This document shows, piece by piece, positions 1-7,250 of a stretch of 13,989 nt of DNA. Source of the DNA: an uncultured Spartobacteria bacterium (GTDB lineage: Bacteria; Verrucomicrobiota; Verrucomicrobiia; Chthoniobacterales; Terrimicrobiaceae); assembly GCA_937960895.1 (NCBI GenBank), contig CALCJD010000019.1:1-13989 (forward strand), read 5' to 3'. Numbering within the stretch: the first letter of the stretch is position 1; the number at the start of each line of letters is the position of its first letter. Made by a program: the position numbers and the translations under genes. Under the pieces are notes generated by a model that saw nothing but the letters and a program-made list of their open reading frames with translations, was not told where the DNA came from and ran no database searches.

Positions 1-409
1 TGGCCGGCACGAGCAGCGACACCCAGCGCGACACCCCGCCGCCCTCCTCTGCCGTAATCACCAGCGGCGGACGCGCCTCGGGAATTGCCCACGCGACCAA
101 GGCCAGCGCAGCCAGCGTTCCCGCCCAAGCCAGCACAAACACCGGCCACCCGAAACGAAACAACTTCAGCGCCATCGCCGAATTCATGCTGCCCAGTCCA
201 TGCAGCAGCGAACTGACCAGGAACGGAAAAACCGCCATCTGCAACAGCGCGATATACACGGCGCCAATCGGCTCGACCACCGACGCCGACTCGCCAAAAA
301 ACACGCCGCACGCCACCCCGGCAACCGCCGCACCGAGAATTCTCCACGAAAGGTTCGGCTTCCGCTCACCCACGGGATTCGAAGCGGACGCGTTGGAAGG
401 CTCGGGCAT
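1..409 (-). CDS. dicarboxylate/amino acid:cation symporter (DAACS/SDF family), N-terminal part, cut by window edge
   Basis: This is the first 136 codons of a membrane carrier running off the left edge; I translated it directly from the reverse strand. The N-terminus is polar (about residues 1-20). Hydrophobic segments follow at about 22-38 (ending GVFFGE), 46-71 and 86-109. The stretch PIGAVYIALLQMAVFPFLVSS, then LLHGLGSM, is the typical TM1-TM2 pattern of sodium/proton:dicarboxylate (GltP/DctA-type) symporters. The substrate-binding hairpins and the SerSerxxThr motif lie outside the window, so substrate (C4-dicarboxylate, glutamate or aspartate) cannot be decided. The ATG at 407-409 is chosen because it is followed by a normal N-terminus. 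No Shine-Dalgarno precedes it, and a TTG further upstream is open in frame. It lies downstream of mqo on the same strand but 309 bp away, so it is probably separately expressed. Malate import beside malate oxidation would make sense, but that is inference. Confidence 0.8.
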   Translation of the reverse strand, partial: MPEPSNASASNPVGERKPNLSWRILGAAVAGVACGVFFGESASVVEPIGAVYIALLQMAVFPFLVSSLLHGLGSMNSAMALKLFRFGWPVFVLAWAGTLAALALVAWAIPEARPPLVITAEEGGGVSRWVSLLVPA

Positions 410-521
410 TGGCCGGAGACTATGCCGAAGTTGAGGGAGTGGCAAAGCCCTCAATGAACGATTTCCGTTGGACAAGCACCCGCCGTCACTCCGCGGTCAC
501 TTCGCGGTCGGGCCGACTCGA

Positions 522-533
522 AATATCGATATT
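522..533. promoter_or_regulatory. perfect 12-bp palindrome AATATCGATATT, possible operator
   Basis: The sequence AATATCGATATT equals its own reverse complement and is an AT-rich island in a GC-rich gap. It lies about 113 bp upstream of the symporter start. That distance fits an upstream regulator-binding site, but no protein can be assigned and no second copy was seen in the window. Confidence 0.3.
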
Positions 534-585
534 GACTCCCTCGCGGCGGACCGCTTCCGCAAAACGGAAAGAGCCCAAGGCGTCC

Positions 586-601
586 AACCGGGTTCCCGGT
601 T
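586..601 (+). terminator. inverted repeat AACCGGG-TT-CCCGGTT followed by T run
   Basis: Seven bases on each side pair perfectly around two central bases, so a real hairpin would open to a four-base loop. On the plus strand the second arm runs straight into further T residues (600-604), which resembles an intrinsic terminator. The problem is orientation: both flanking genes are on the minus strand, where the T run precedes the hairpin. It may instead be a protein-binding site or an mRNA 3' structure for mqo. Confidence 0.25.
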
Positions 602-718
602 TTTGATCGCAATGTGCTTGGGCGCGCAGGCGCGGTGGGCCGGCTGCCCGCGCCGCCCTGGCCGCCTGACAGACATTACGGCAACTCTGCAGACGGCGGC
701 GGCGCGCCAATCCCGCCG

Positions 719-2218
719 TTATTGGAGTTGCAGGATTTCCCCGGCCTTGTCGTGAACCTGACGGAAGAACGCGGCGTTTTCGGCCACTTTGATGTCCACG
801 TCCCAGGTCGGGATCATCTCCTTGAGGCGGGCGCGGCTTTCGGGCTCCTGGATCAGATGCGGGAAGCAGAGTTTGATGACCTCGAGGACGATGTTGACCG
901 AAACCGACGCGCCGGGCGACGCCCCGAGCAGCGCGGAGATCGAACGGCTGGAGTCGGTGATGACCTCAGTGCCGTAATGCACGATGCCGGCCTCGCCGTC
1001 GGTCTTCTTGATGGCCTGCACGCGGATGCCGGCGTCGATGAGCTTCCAATCGGATTCCCGGGCGGCGGGATAAAAATCATGCAGCACCTTCATGCGGTCC
1101 TTCATGCTCTGGGTGCCCTGCTGCACGAGGTATTTGATGAGATCGACGTTGCTGGCCGCGATCTTGATGAGGGTGGCGATGTTGTGCGGCTTCACGGAAC
1201 GCGGCAGGTCGAGCCAGCTTCCCTTGCGGTGCAGGAACTTGGTGGTCCAAGCCGCATAGGGTCCGAAGAGCAGCGTCTTTTTGCCGTCGAGCACCCGGGT
1301 GTCGAGGTGCGGCACGGCCATGGTGGGGGCGGCGCCGAGCGCCTGGCCATAGACCTTGGCCTGGTGACGGCTGACAACGTCCGGGTTGTCGCAGATGAGC
1401 CACTGTCCGCCGATCGGGAAGCCGCCCAGTCCGCGGCTCTCGGGAATGCCCGCCTTTTGCAGCAGCGGAAGACTGCCGCCGCCGGCTCCGACAAAAACAA
1501 AGCGCGCCCGATTGCGGCGGAGTTCGCCGGTTGAGAGATCCCGGATGGTGGTCTCCCATCCGGCAAGCACCCGCTCCAGATCCACCACGCGGTGTCCGGT
1601 GGCGATGCCGCAGCCTTCCTGCTTCGAGAGCCATTCGAGCAGCTTGCGCGAGATGGCTCCGAAATTGACGTCGGTGCCGTCGTCCATTTTGGTCGCGGCG
1701 ACCGGTTCGAATCCGCGGCCTTCCAGGAGCAGCGGCGCCCAGCGGCCGATGGTCTCGCGATCGGTGGTGAATTCCATTTCCCTGAAGAAATGGTGCGCGC
1801 TCATGCCCGCATGGCGCGCCCGCAGGAAGTCCACCTGCTCCTGTCCGTGCACAAAGCTGAGGTGCGGGACCGGATTGATGAAATCCCGCGGATTGGCGAT
1901 TTTCCCGCTCTCCACGGCATGGGCCCAGAAGAGCCGCGACTGCTCGAATTGCTCGAAGATCTCGATCGCCTTGCCCACCTTCACCGAACCGTCCGGCTCG
2001 CGAAACGGTGTGTAGCTGAGTTCGCAGATGCCCGCATGACCGGTTCCGGCGTTGTTCCAGCCGTTGGAGGCCTCCTGGGCGACCTCGTCGGTCACTTCGT
2101 AAACCTGGATGCGCAGTCGGGGATCGAGGCTCTTGAGCAGAGCGGCCAGGTTGGCGGACATGATGCCGCTCCCGATCAGAATGACGTCCGGATTGGCGAT
2201 GTGAGTGGAATAAGGCAT
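719..2218 (-). CDS. mqo: malate:quinone oxidoreductase
   Basis: This 499-residue FAD-dependent, membrane-associated enzyme oxidises L-malate to oxaloacetate and passes electrons to the quinone pool, replacing or supplementing NAD-dependent malate dehydrogenase in the TCA cycle. The N-terminus has the dinucleotide-binding stretch VILIGSGIMSANLAALLK (residues 12-29). The family-typical EASNGWNNAGTGHAGICELS follows at about 49-68. The remainder is full length and uninterrupted, ending GEILQLQ. Length fits the Mqo family (about 450-550). The ATG at 2216-2218 gives the right N-terminus; it has no Shine-Dalgarno, and the bases before it read GGTAAAAACGCC on the coding strand. It lies 116 bp after fucI on the same strand, so it could be reached by read-through or have its own promoter. 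The symporter follows downstream. Confusion with other FAD oxidases is unlikely. Confidence 0.95.
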   Translation of the reverse strand: MPYSTHIANPDVILIGSGIMSANLAALLKSLDPRLRIQVYEVTDEVAQEASNGWNNAGTGHAGICELSYTPFREPDGSVKVGKAIEIFEQFEQSRLFWAHAVESGKIANPRDFINPVPHLSFVHGQEQVDFLRARHAGMSAHHFFREMEFTTDRETIGRWAPLLLEGRGFEPVAATKMDDGTDVNFGAISRKLLEWLSKQEGCGIATGHRVVDLERVLAGWETTIRDLSTGELRRNRARFVFVGAGGGSLPLLQKAGIPESRGLGGFPIGGQWLICDNPDVVSRHQAKVYGQALGAAPTMAVPHLDTRVLDGKKTLLFGPYAAWTTKFLHRKGSWLDLPRSVKPHNIATLIKIAASNVDLIKYLVQQGTQSMKDRMKVLHDFYPAARESDWKLIDAGIRVQAIKKTDGEAGIVHYGTEVITDSSRSISALLGASPGASVSVNIVLEVIKLCFPHLIQEPESRARLKEMIPTWDVDIKVAENAAFFRQVHDKAGEILQLQ

Positions 2219-2316
2219 GGCGTTTTTACCGCTGACGGGCCCGGACGAACGCCGAAGGGAAAGCCCGGGGAACGCTTCCGCGGGACGGGATTCCGTTCGG
2301 GTTCATCCGTGCCATT

Positions 2317-2335
2317 TTCAGGGTGGATTCAGGGT
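2317..2335. repeat. tandem 8-bp direct repeat TTCAGGGT spaced by one helical turn
   Basis: TTCAGGGT occurs at 2317-2324 and again at 2328-2335, start to start 11 bp, at the very end of fucI and just after it, in the fucI-mqo gap. Two same-face copies about 110 bp upstream of mqo could be an activator site, but an 8-bp repeat pair may arise by chance. Confidence 0.25.
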
Positions 2336-4125
2336 TATCGTTTTGCGCCGTAGAGCGGACCGAAGTTCGCGCAGGCGCGGAAATCCGCACCCGTGAGATC
2401 GTCGGTGCCAAAGGCCGCCCAGGCGCTGGGCCGGAAGACCTTTTCCTCGGCGACATTGTGCATGTAAACCGGGATGCGCAGCATCGAGGCCAGCGAGAGC
2501 AGGTCGGCGCCGATGTGGCCGTAGCTCATCACGCAGTGGTTGGCCCCCCAGTTGTTCATCACGGAGTAGGTGTCGCGGAAGGCGCCCCGGCCCGTGGTGT
2601 AGGGCGAGAACCAGGTGGTCGGCCAGGTCGGGTTGGTGCGTTCCTCGAGGAGCTTGTGCGCCTTGGGCGGCAGTTCGACCGTTTCGCCTTCCGCAATCTG
2701 CAGGGCCGGACCGAGGCCCTTCACCAGATTGAGGCGGAAGATCGTCGCCGGCATGCCGCCGCGGGTCACAAACCGGGTGCTCCAGCCGCCGCCGGGGAAG
2801 TACTCGCTCATGGAAGGGTGCCACGTGGTGGCCTCCAGGCAGGCTTTCACCTCGGCCGGGGTGATGTCCCAGAAGGGCTTCATGGCCGGCTGACCGTTGA
2901 GGGTCTGGCATCCCGCTCCGTCGAGGGCGGCGGGGCCGGAATTGATGAGGTGGAGAAGACCTCCCGCCGCCGCGCCTTCGAGCTGATGACCGGTGACGCG
3001 CCGGACGGCCTCCGGGCTCCAGTAGGTCCGCAGGTCGGCGAAGATCTGCGCGGTGTTCGTAAGCAGATAACCGAAGAGCATGGACACGCCGTTGAGGGCG
3101 TCATTTTCCGTGGCCACGATGTAGGGCATGCGGCGGCCGTTCCAGTCGAAGGACGAATTGAGGATCGCCTCGAGGAAGTCGCCGTTGGGCATGTGGTCCG
3201 TCCACTGGCGCTGACCCTGGAAGCCGGACGCAATGGCGAAGTGGCCGTGCGATTCCTCGCCGAAGCCCGCCTTTTTCAGCTTCGGATTGCCGATCATGAG
3301 GTCGCGGGCAATGAGGGCCATCTTGACACAGATCTCCCATTCCTCATTCAGCCGCTTGCGGCTGCGCTTGTGTTTGGGACCGTTCCAGTCCCTGCCCTCG
3401 CGGCAGTTCTTTTTCACCCAGGCCAGCGCCTTGGCGTATTCCTCCCTGTCGTAGATGCCCCGCTCGATGCGGCGGATGAACTCGGTCATGTCGACGGACT
3501 CCACACGCATGCCGAGGTAGGTTTCGAAGAGCGAGGGATCAACGATCGATCCGGCGATCCCCATCGAGGTGCCACCCATGGCCAGGTAGGCCTTGCCGCG
3601 CATGAGGGACACGGAAAGACCGGCGCGTACAAAACGGAGGATTTTTTCCGCCACATCGTCCGGGATCGACGTGTCGGTGGCGTCCTGAACATCCCGGCCG
3701 TAGATGCCGAAAGCGGGCAGCCCCTTCTGGGTGTGTCCGGCCAGCACCGCGGCAAGATAGACCGCGCCCGGACGTTCCGTGCCGTTGAATCCCCAGACGG
3801 CCTTGGGGATCAGGGGGTCGGTGTCCATCGTCTCCGAGCCGTAACACCAGCAAGGGGTGACGGTGAGGGAGACACCGACGTTTTCCCGACGAAATTTTTC
3901 CGCGCAGGCCGAAGCCTCCGCCACGCCGCCGATGCAGGTGTCGGCGATGACCACCTCAACCGGATCACCGGTCGGATAGCGCAGCGTTTCCGCGATGAGT
4001 TTCGCGGTGTTCTTCGCCATGTTCATGGTCTGCACTTCGAGCGATTCGCGCACGCCGCCGAGGCGACCGTCGATGGCCGGGCGGATGCCCACTTTCGGGA
4101 GGTTGGAGAAGACGGGGTTTTTCAT
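2335..4125 (-). CDS. fucI: L-fucose isomerase (FucI family)
   Basis: This cytoplasmic Mn-dependent ketol isomerase converts L-fucose to L-fuculose; family members also act on D-arabinose and related sugars. The 596 residues match the E. coli enzyme's 591. The metal ligands are visible: Glu340 in VATENDALNG, Asp364 in IFADLRTYW (24 residues apart, as for Glu337 and Asp361 of E. coli FucI), and His530 in NNWGANH. The family start KVGIRPAIDGRLGGVRESLE and the PCWCYGSETMD stretch are intact. The open frame extends well upstream, to about 4557. I chose the ATG at 4123-4125 because homology begins exactly there and because it overlaps the aldolase stop as ATGA, implying translational coupling; there is no Shine-Dalgarno. 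It is the third enzyme gene of the cassette after kinase and aldolase. Given the RhaB-like kinase, the true sugar could be L-rhamnose as well as L-fucose. Confidence 0.95.
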   Translation of the reverse strand: MKNPVFSNLPKVGIRPAIDGRLGGVRESLEVQTMNMAKNTAKLIAETLRYPTGDPVEVVIADTCIGGVAEASACAEKFRRENVGVSLTVTPCWCYGSETMDTDPLIPKAVWGFNGTERPGAVYLAAVLAGHTQKGLPAFGIYGRDVQDATDTSIPDDVAEKILRFVRAGLSVSLMRGKAYLAMGGTSMGIAGSIVDPSLFETYLGMRVESVDMTEFIRRIERGIYDREEYAKALAWVKKNCREGRDWNGPKHKRSRKRLNEEWEICVKMALIARDLMIGNPKLKKAGFGEESHGHFAIASGFQGQRQWTDHMPNGDFLEAILNSSFDWNGRRMPYIVATENDALNGVSMLFGYLLTNTAQIFADLRTYWSPEAVRRVTGHQLEGAAAGGLLHLINSGPAALDGAGCQTLNGQPAMKPFWDITPAEVKACLEATTWHPSMSEYFPGGGWSTRFVTRGGMPATIFRLNLVKGLGPALQIAEGETVELPPKAHKLLEERTNPTWPTTWFSPYTTGRGAFRDTYSVMNNWGANHCVMSYGHIGADLLSLASMLRIPVYMHNVAEEKVFRPSAWAAFGTDDLTGADFRACANFGPLYGAKR

Positions 4126-4889
4126 TTGGGAGAGTTGAGGGCTGCGATTTGGGCCCGGCGATAGTGTTCGTCGGGACGGGTGTCGATGCGAGTGGAAGTG
4201 GAATCGGGGAGAAACTGCGGACCACCCACGGCGTAATTGCCTACGAGAATGCGCGCCCACTTGTCGAGCATGAGCAGGATGTTGAGGACGTCGCGGTCGG
4301 TCTGCCCAAGGGCCACCGGACCGTGGTTGGCCAGCAGGATCACCTTCGGCGGGGACCCGTGCTCCGCCTGAAACCGCCGCAGTTCCGTGCGCACCGCGCG
4401 GGCCAGTTCGATGCCGGGATCGATGTAGGGCACGACGGCCAGGTGACGGCCGCAGACGACGATTTCGTCCGGGAAGATGTGCTGAAGAAAGGGGGCGACG
4501 CCCTGCCGGGAGCAGAGGACCTGCAGGACCGAAACCGGGTGGCAGTGGCCGATCCATTTGGCGCCCGCCTCGCGCAGGCAGACCGCGTGCATGAAGGTTT
4601 CCACCGAGGGAAGCCGCGCCTCCGAATCGGCGCGCGAGGCGAGGAGCACTTCGCGAACCCCCGAATCGTCCAGGCCGGGATCATCCAGGGCATCAAGGAC
4701 CGTGTCGAATTTTACCCGGGTGAGGCCGGCCGCGTCGAGGGTGGCCAGGTTGCCGCCGGAGGCTTTGATCCAAAAGGTGCCGTCGCCGGCGTCGGCACTG
4801 GTGTTTCCCTCGCCCAGGATGGCGAGATGACGATCCTCCCGGCCGATTTCATGCGAGAGGGTGAGAAGTTGGTCAACAAGCGGAGTCAT
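4122..4889 (-). CDS. class II aldolase, deoxyketose 1-phosphate aldolase (rhamnulose-/fuculose-1-phosphate type)
   Basis: This 255-residue zinc aldolase of the class II aldolase/adducin fold probably cleaves L-fuculose or L-rhamnulose 1-phosphate to dihydroxyacetone phosphate and L-lactaldehyde. Visible features are LAILGEGNTSA (22-32), FWIKASGGNL (39-48), a PSVET stretch carrying the probable catalytic Glu97, and GHCHP with zinc ligands His115 and His117. The third ligand is likely His189 in LANHGP. The N-terminal motifs recall the aldolase half of the RhaD/RhaE-type aldolase-dehydrogenase fusion more than E. coli FucA. The short-chain dehydrogenase half is absent: the protein stops after the aldolase domain. 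The ATG at 4887-4889 lies 18 bp after the kinase stop and has no Shine-Dalgarno. Its stop overlaps the fucI start. Substrate is inferred from the neighbours; a generic pentose-phosphate epimerase/aldolase role is less likely. Confidence 0.85.
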   Translation of the reverse strand: MTPLVDQLLTLSHEIGREDRHLAILGEGNTSADAGDGTFWIKASGGNLATLDAAGLTRVKFDTVLDALDDPGLDDSGVREVLLASRADSEARLPSVETFMHAVCLREAGAKWIGHCHPVSVLQVLCSRQGVAPFLQHIFPDEIVVCGRHLAVVPYIDPGIELARAVRTELRRFQAEHGSPPKVILLANHGPVALGQTDRDVLNILLMLDKWARILVGNYAVGGPQFLPDSTSTRIDTRPDEHYRRAQIAALNSPK

Positions 4890-4907
4890 GGAAAAATGCG
4901 GACAAGA

Positions 4908-6389
4908 TCAGGATTCGGCGCCGCGCGGGAGCGCCTCGAACCGCGCGGCCTTTTCGTCCCAGATCCCGGAATCGCGGGGTTCAAAAACCTGCGGTTCATA
5001 GGAGGCGCGGACGATTTCGCGGCCCTGCTCGAGCGAGGAGATTTCGCCGGCCGCCATCAGCTGGGCGAGCACGTTGCCGAGGGCCGTGGCTTCGACCGGT
5101 CCGGCCACCACGCGCAGTCCAGTGGCGTCGGCGGTCATTTGGTTGAGAAGGGCATTCTGCGACCCCCCGCCGACAATGTGCAGGGTGTCTGGAAGGTCCG
5201 GCATCCAGGACCGGAGCTGTGCCACCAGGCCGCGATAGCGCAGCGCGAGGCTCTCGAGAATGGCGCGGGTGAATTCGCCGGGCGATTCGGGCGCGGTCTG
5301 GCCGGTCTTCACCGCATAATCGCGGATGGCCCGCGGCATGTCGCAGGGTTTGGCAAACTCCGCGGCGTCGGGATCGAGGAGCAGCGTGGCCCGGGCCTCG
5401 CGCGCCGACTGCACCAGGGACGCGTAGTCGCAGGACCGTCCCTGGGCGTCCCAGTTCCGCTTGCACTCCTGCAGAAGCCACATGCCGGCGACATTCTTGA
5501 GGAAGCGGGTGGTGCCGTTGAGTCCCTGTTCGTTGGAAAACCCGACGCGGTAACTTTCGTCGGTCACCACGGGCGACTGGAGTTCCCGGCCGATCAACGA
5601 CCACGTGCCCGAACTGAGAAACAGGGGCTGCGAGGTCCCCGCCGGCACCCCGGCCACGGCGGAGGCGGTGTCGTGGCTGCCGCAGGTGGCAACCTGCAGC
5701 CTGCCGCAGCCGGTTTCCTCCATCACCTCCGGCAGGAGCGCGCCGATGACCCGGCAGGGCTCCGTGGTGGGCAGGAAAAGGCGGGCGGGAATGCCCATTT
5801 TTTCCGCCAGTTCGAGGTCCCAGGCCGCGGTGCCCGCCTTGAGCAGTTGCGCCGTGCTGGCAATGGTGCGCTCGACCACCCGCTGGCCGCTGAGCCAGTA
5901 GGTGATCAGGTCCGGCATGAAAAGCAGATGATCGGCCGCCGCCACCGCCTCGGGGTTTTTCCGCGTCTCCGCCAGCAACTGGAAGAGCGTGTTGAAAAAC
6001 ATGAACTGGATGCCCGTGCGCTGATAGATCTCGCGGCGCGGCAGGATCTCCGCGGCAAGCTCCATCATGCCGTCGGTGCGGCCGTCGCGATACATCCACG
6101 GCAGACCCAGCATGCGGCCATGACGATCAAAAAGCGCGTAGTCCACGCCCCAGGTGTCGACCGCCAGCGAGGCGAGCGTGGCCCCGTGGCGCCGCTGCGC
6201 CTCGGCCAGGCCGCGTTTGATGTCGGCAAACAGCTGCGACACCTTCCAGTGCCATCCCGAGGGCAGGCGGATGCCCTCGTTGGCAAACCGGTGAACCTCC
6301 TCAAGGCGGAGGGTTTTTCCATCGAAATGACCGGCCATCACACGGCCGCTGCCGGCACCCAGGTCAATGGCGAGATGAGTGGAATGCAT
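4908..6389 (-). CDS. rhaB: FGGY-family rhamnulokinase (RhaB type)
   Basis: This ATP-dependent kinase phosphorylates a ketose, probably L-rhamnulose or L-fuculose, at O1. The 493 residues align by eye with E. coli RhaB throughout. Matching blocks are LAIDLGAGSGRVM (6-18), VDTWGVDYALFD (77-88), YRDGRTDG (100-107), IYQRTGIQFMFFNTLFQL (121-138), GSHDTASAV with the expected catalytic base Asp240, LSSGTWSLIG (258-267) and LHIVGGGSQNALLNQ (403-417). The last block is followed by GPVEATALGN. A TTG 18 bases further upstream (6405-6407) is also in frame, but the ATG at 6387-6389 gives the family N-terminus and is preferred. Neither has a Shine-Dalgarno. It lies 93 bp after the regulator and 18 bp before the aldolase. 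RhaB-like enzymes also serve as the fuculose kinase of some Bacteroides fucose operons, so pairing with FucI is not contradictory. Confidence 0.92.
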   Translation of the reverse strand: MHSTHLAIDLGAGSGRVMAGHFDGKTLRLEEVHRFANEGIRLPSGWHWKVSQLFADIKRGLAEAQRRHGATLASLAVDTWGVDYALFDRHGRMLGLPWMYRDGRTDGMMELAAEILPRREIYQRTGIQFMFFNTLFQLLAETRKNPEAVAAADHLLFMPDLITYWLSGQRVVERTIASTAQLLKAGTAAWDLELAEKMGIPARLFLPTTEPCRVIGALLPEVMEETGCGRLQVATCGSHDTASAVAGVPAGTSQPLFLSSGTWSLIGRELQSPVVTDESYRVGFSNEQGLNGTTRFLKNVAGMWLLQECKRNWDAQGRSCDYASLVQSAREARATLLLDPDAAEFAKPCDMPRAIRDYAVKTGQTAPESPGEFTRAILESLALRYRGLVAQLRSWMPDLPDTLHIVGGGSQNALLNQMTADATGLRVVAGPVEATALGNVLAQLMAAGEISSLEQGREIVRASYEPQVFEPRDSGIWDEKAARFEALPRGAES

Positions 6390-6400
6390 GTCGGGTCGGG

Positions 6401-6412
6401 GATTCAAAATTC
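6401..6412 (-). promoter_or_regulatory. candidate operator half of a shared GAATTTTGAATC-like motif before rhaB
   Basis: On the minus strand these bases read GAATTTTGAATC, an AT-rich imperfect inverted element 12 bp before the kinase ATG. A similar string, GAATTAATTTGAATG, occurs on the plus strand at 7264-7278 just before the regulator gene. Two related strings at both possible control points of one cassette could be binding sites for its DeoR-family regulator. The resemblance needs a two-base gap, so this is suggestive only. Confidence 0.25.
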
Positions 6413-6482
6413 GGTTCGGAAAACCGCGGGGATCCGGGTTCGGCGGGAGGGACGGGATACGGCGTTGCGCATGACAGGAAAA

Positions 6483-7250
6483 CTACTTGCGGCCCGGCAC
6501 TTCGATGCGCACTCCCTGACCGGAGAGCGCCTCCCTGACCGAACGCGCCGGCGCGGCGTCGGTGATCCACAGATCGATGTCGGCGGACTTCGCAAAATAA
6601 AAACTCGAGCTCACGCCGACCTTGGAGGCGTCGGCCAGCAGGCAGACCTCCTCCGCGCACTCCACGATGCGGCGCTTCAGGCGGGCCTGTTCCTCGGTGG
6701 CTTCGCTGGGGCCGCGTTGGACGTCAAACCCGCGGCAGGAAATGTAGGCCGTGTCGATGCGGAAGAGCTCAAGCATCTGTTCGGCCGACCAACCGGTGCA
6801 GGACTGGGAACTCGCCACCAGCGTGCCCCCGAGCAGCGTGACGTGAATGGCCGGTTTTTCCACCAGGACCAGGGCCGTCTGCAGGGCGTTGGTGACCACG
6901 GTCAGCGGCTGGTCGGGCAGCAATTTCGCCACCTGCAGCGCCGTCGTGCTGGCGTCAAAAAGAATCGTCTGGCCCGGACGGATGCGCGCCACCGCCGCCC
7001 TGGCAATCCGCAACTTCTCGCCCGCATGCTGCAGGGCGCGCTCTCGGGCGGGGAATTCCCTCCGGGCGGCTTCCAGCTTGACCGCGCCCCCGTGGGATCG
7101 CAGCAGGGCCCCGTCCGCCTCCAGTTTTTCGAAGTCCCGCCGGACCGTTTCCTCCGTCACTCCCAATGTCCGGGCCGCCTCCGCCGTCCGGACACTGCCC
7201 CGCTCGTTCAGCAGGTCCAGCAGACGGCGATGACGTTCCAAGGCGAGCAT
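6483..7250 (-). CDS. DeoR-family transcriptional regulator, probably of the deoxysugar cassette
   Basis: This 255-residue protein begins MLALERHRRLLDLLNERGSV. A DeoR winged helix-turn-helix follows (about 17-56) with the family stretch LGVTEETVRRDFEKLEADGALLR cut across helices 2-3, then HGGAV. The rest is the sugar-phosphate-sensing DeoRC domain: ILFDASTTALQVAKLL (about 97-112), LTVVTNALQTALVL, LLGGTLVASSQSC, and LLADASKVGVSS near the C-terminus. Such regulators usually repress sugar catabolic genes and are released by a phosphorylated intermediate. Here the likely effector is rhamnulose or fuculose 1-phosphate, inferred from position. It is the first gene of the minus-strand block, 93 bp ahead of rhaB, so it may be autoregulated. 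The ATG at 7248-7250 has no Shine-Dalgarno. Family assignment is secure; target and effector are inferred. Confidence 0.9.
   Translation of the reverse strand: MLALERHRRLLDLLNERGSVRTAEAARTLGVTEETVRRDFEKLEADGALLRSHGGAVKLEAARREFPARERALQHAGEKLRIARAAVARIRPGQTILFDASTTALQVAKLLPDQPLTVVTNALQTALVLVEKPAIHVTLLGGTLVASSQSCTGWSAEQMLELFRIDTAYISCRGFDVQRGPSEATEEQARLKRRIVECAEEVCLLADASKVGVSSSFYFAKSADIDLWITDAAPARSVREALSGQGVRIEVPGRK

Larger units (their letters stand above)
410..718. other. 309-bp non-coding gap between mqo and the symporter gene
   Basis: No reading frame here looks like protein; the short open frames on both strands have arbitrary composition and extend into mqo or the symporter. The gap should contain the symporter promoter and the end of the mqo transcript. 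It holds two compact symmetric elements, a 12-bp AT-rich palindrome at 522-533 and a GC-rich inverted repeat at 586-601, listed separately. I found no convincing -35/-10 pair for the symporter and no tRNA or riboswitch. Confidence 0.6.

Noticed and set aside
614..1534. Plus-strand 306-codon open frame crossing the mqo 3' end
   Set aside because: It is antisense to the conserved Mqo C-terminus and has shadow-type composition.
2323..4164. A plus-strand open frame of 613 codons opposite fucI
   Set aside because: It is the shadow of the intact FucI gene; no domain or sensible start context was seen.
4126..4557. Extension of fucI upstream to give a 740-residue protein
   Set aside because: The extra N-terminal residues read through the aldolase gene in another frame and have no resemblance to FucI. 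Homology starts at the ATG at 4125.
6412..6426. CGGTT-CGGAA-AACCG hairpin between the DeoR-type gene and rhaB as a terminator
   Set aside because: The stem is only five base pairs with no T run on the minus strand, too weak to support a terminator or attenuator call.
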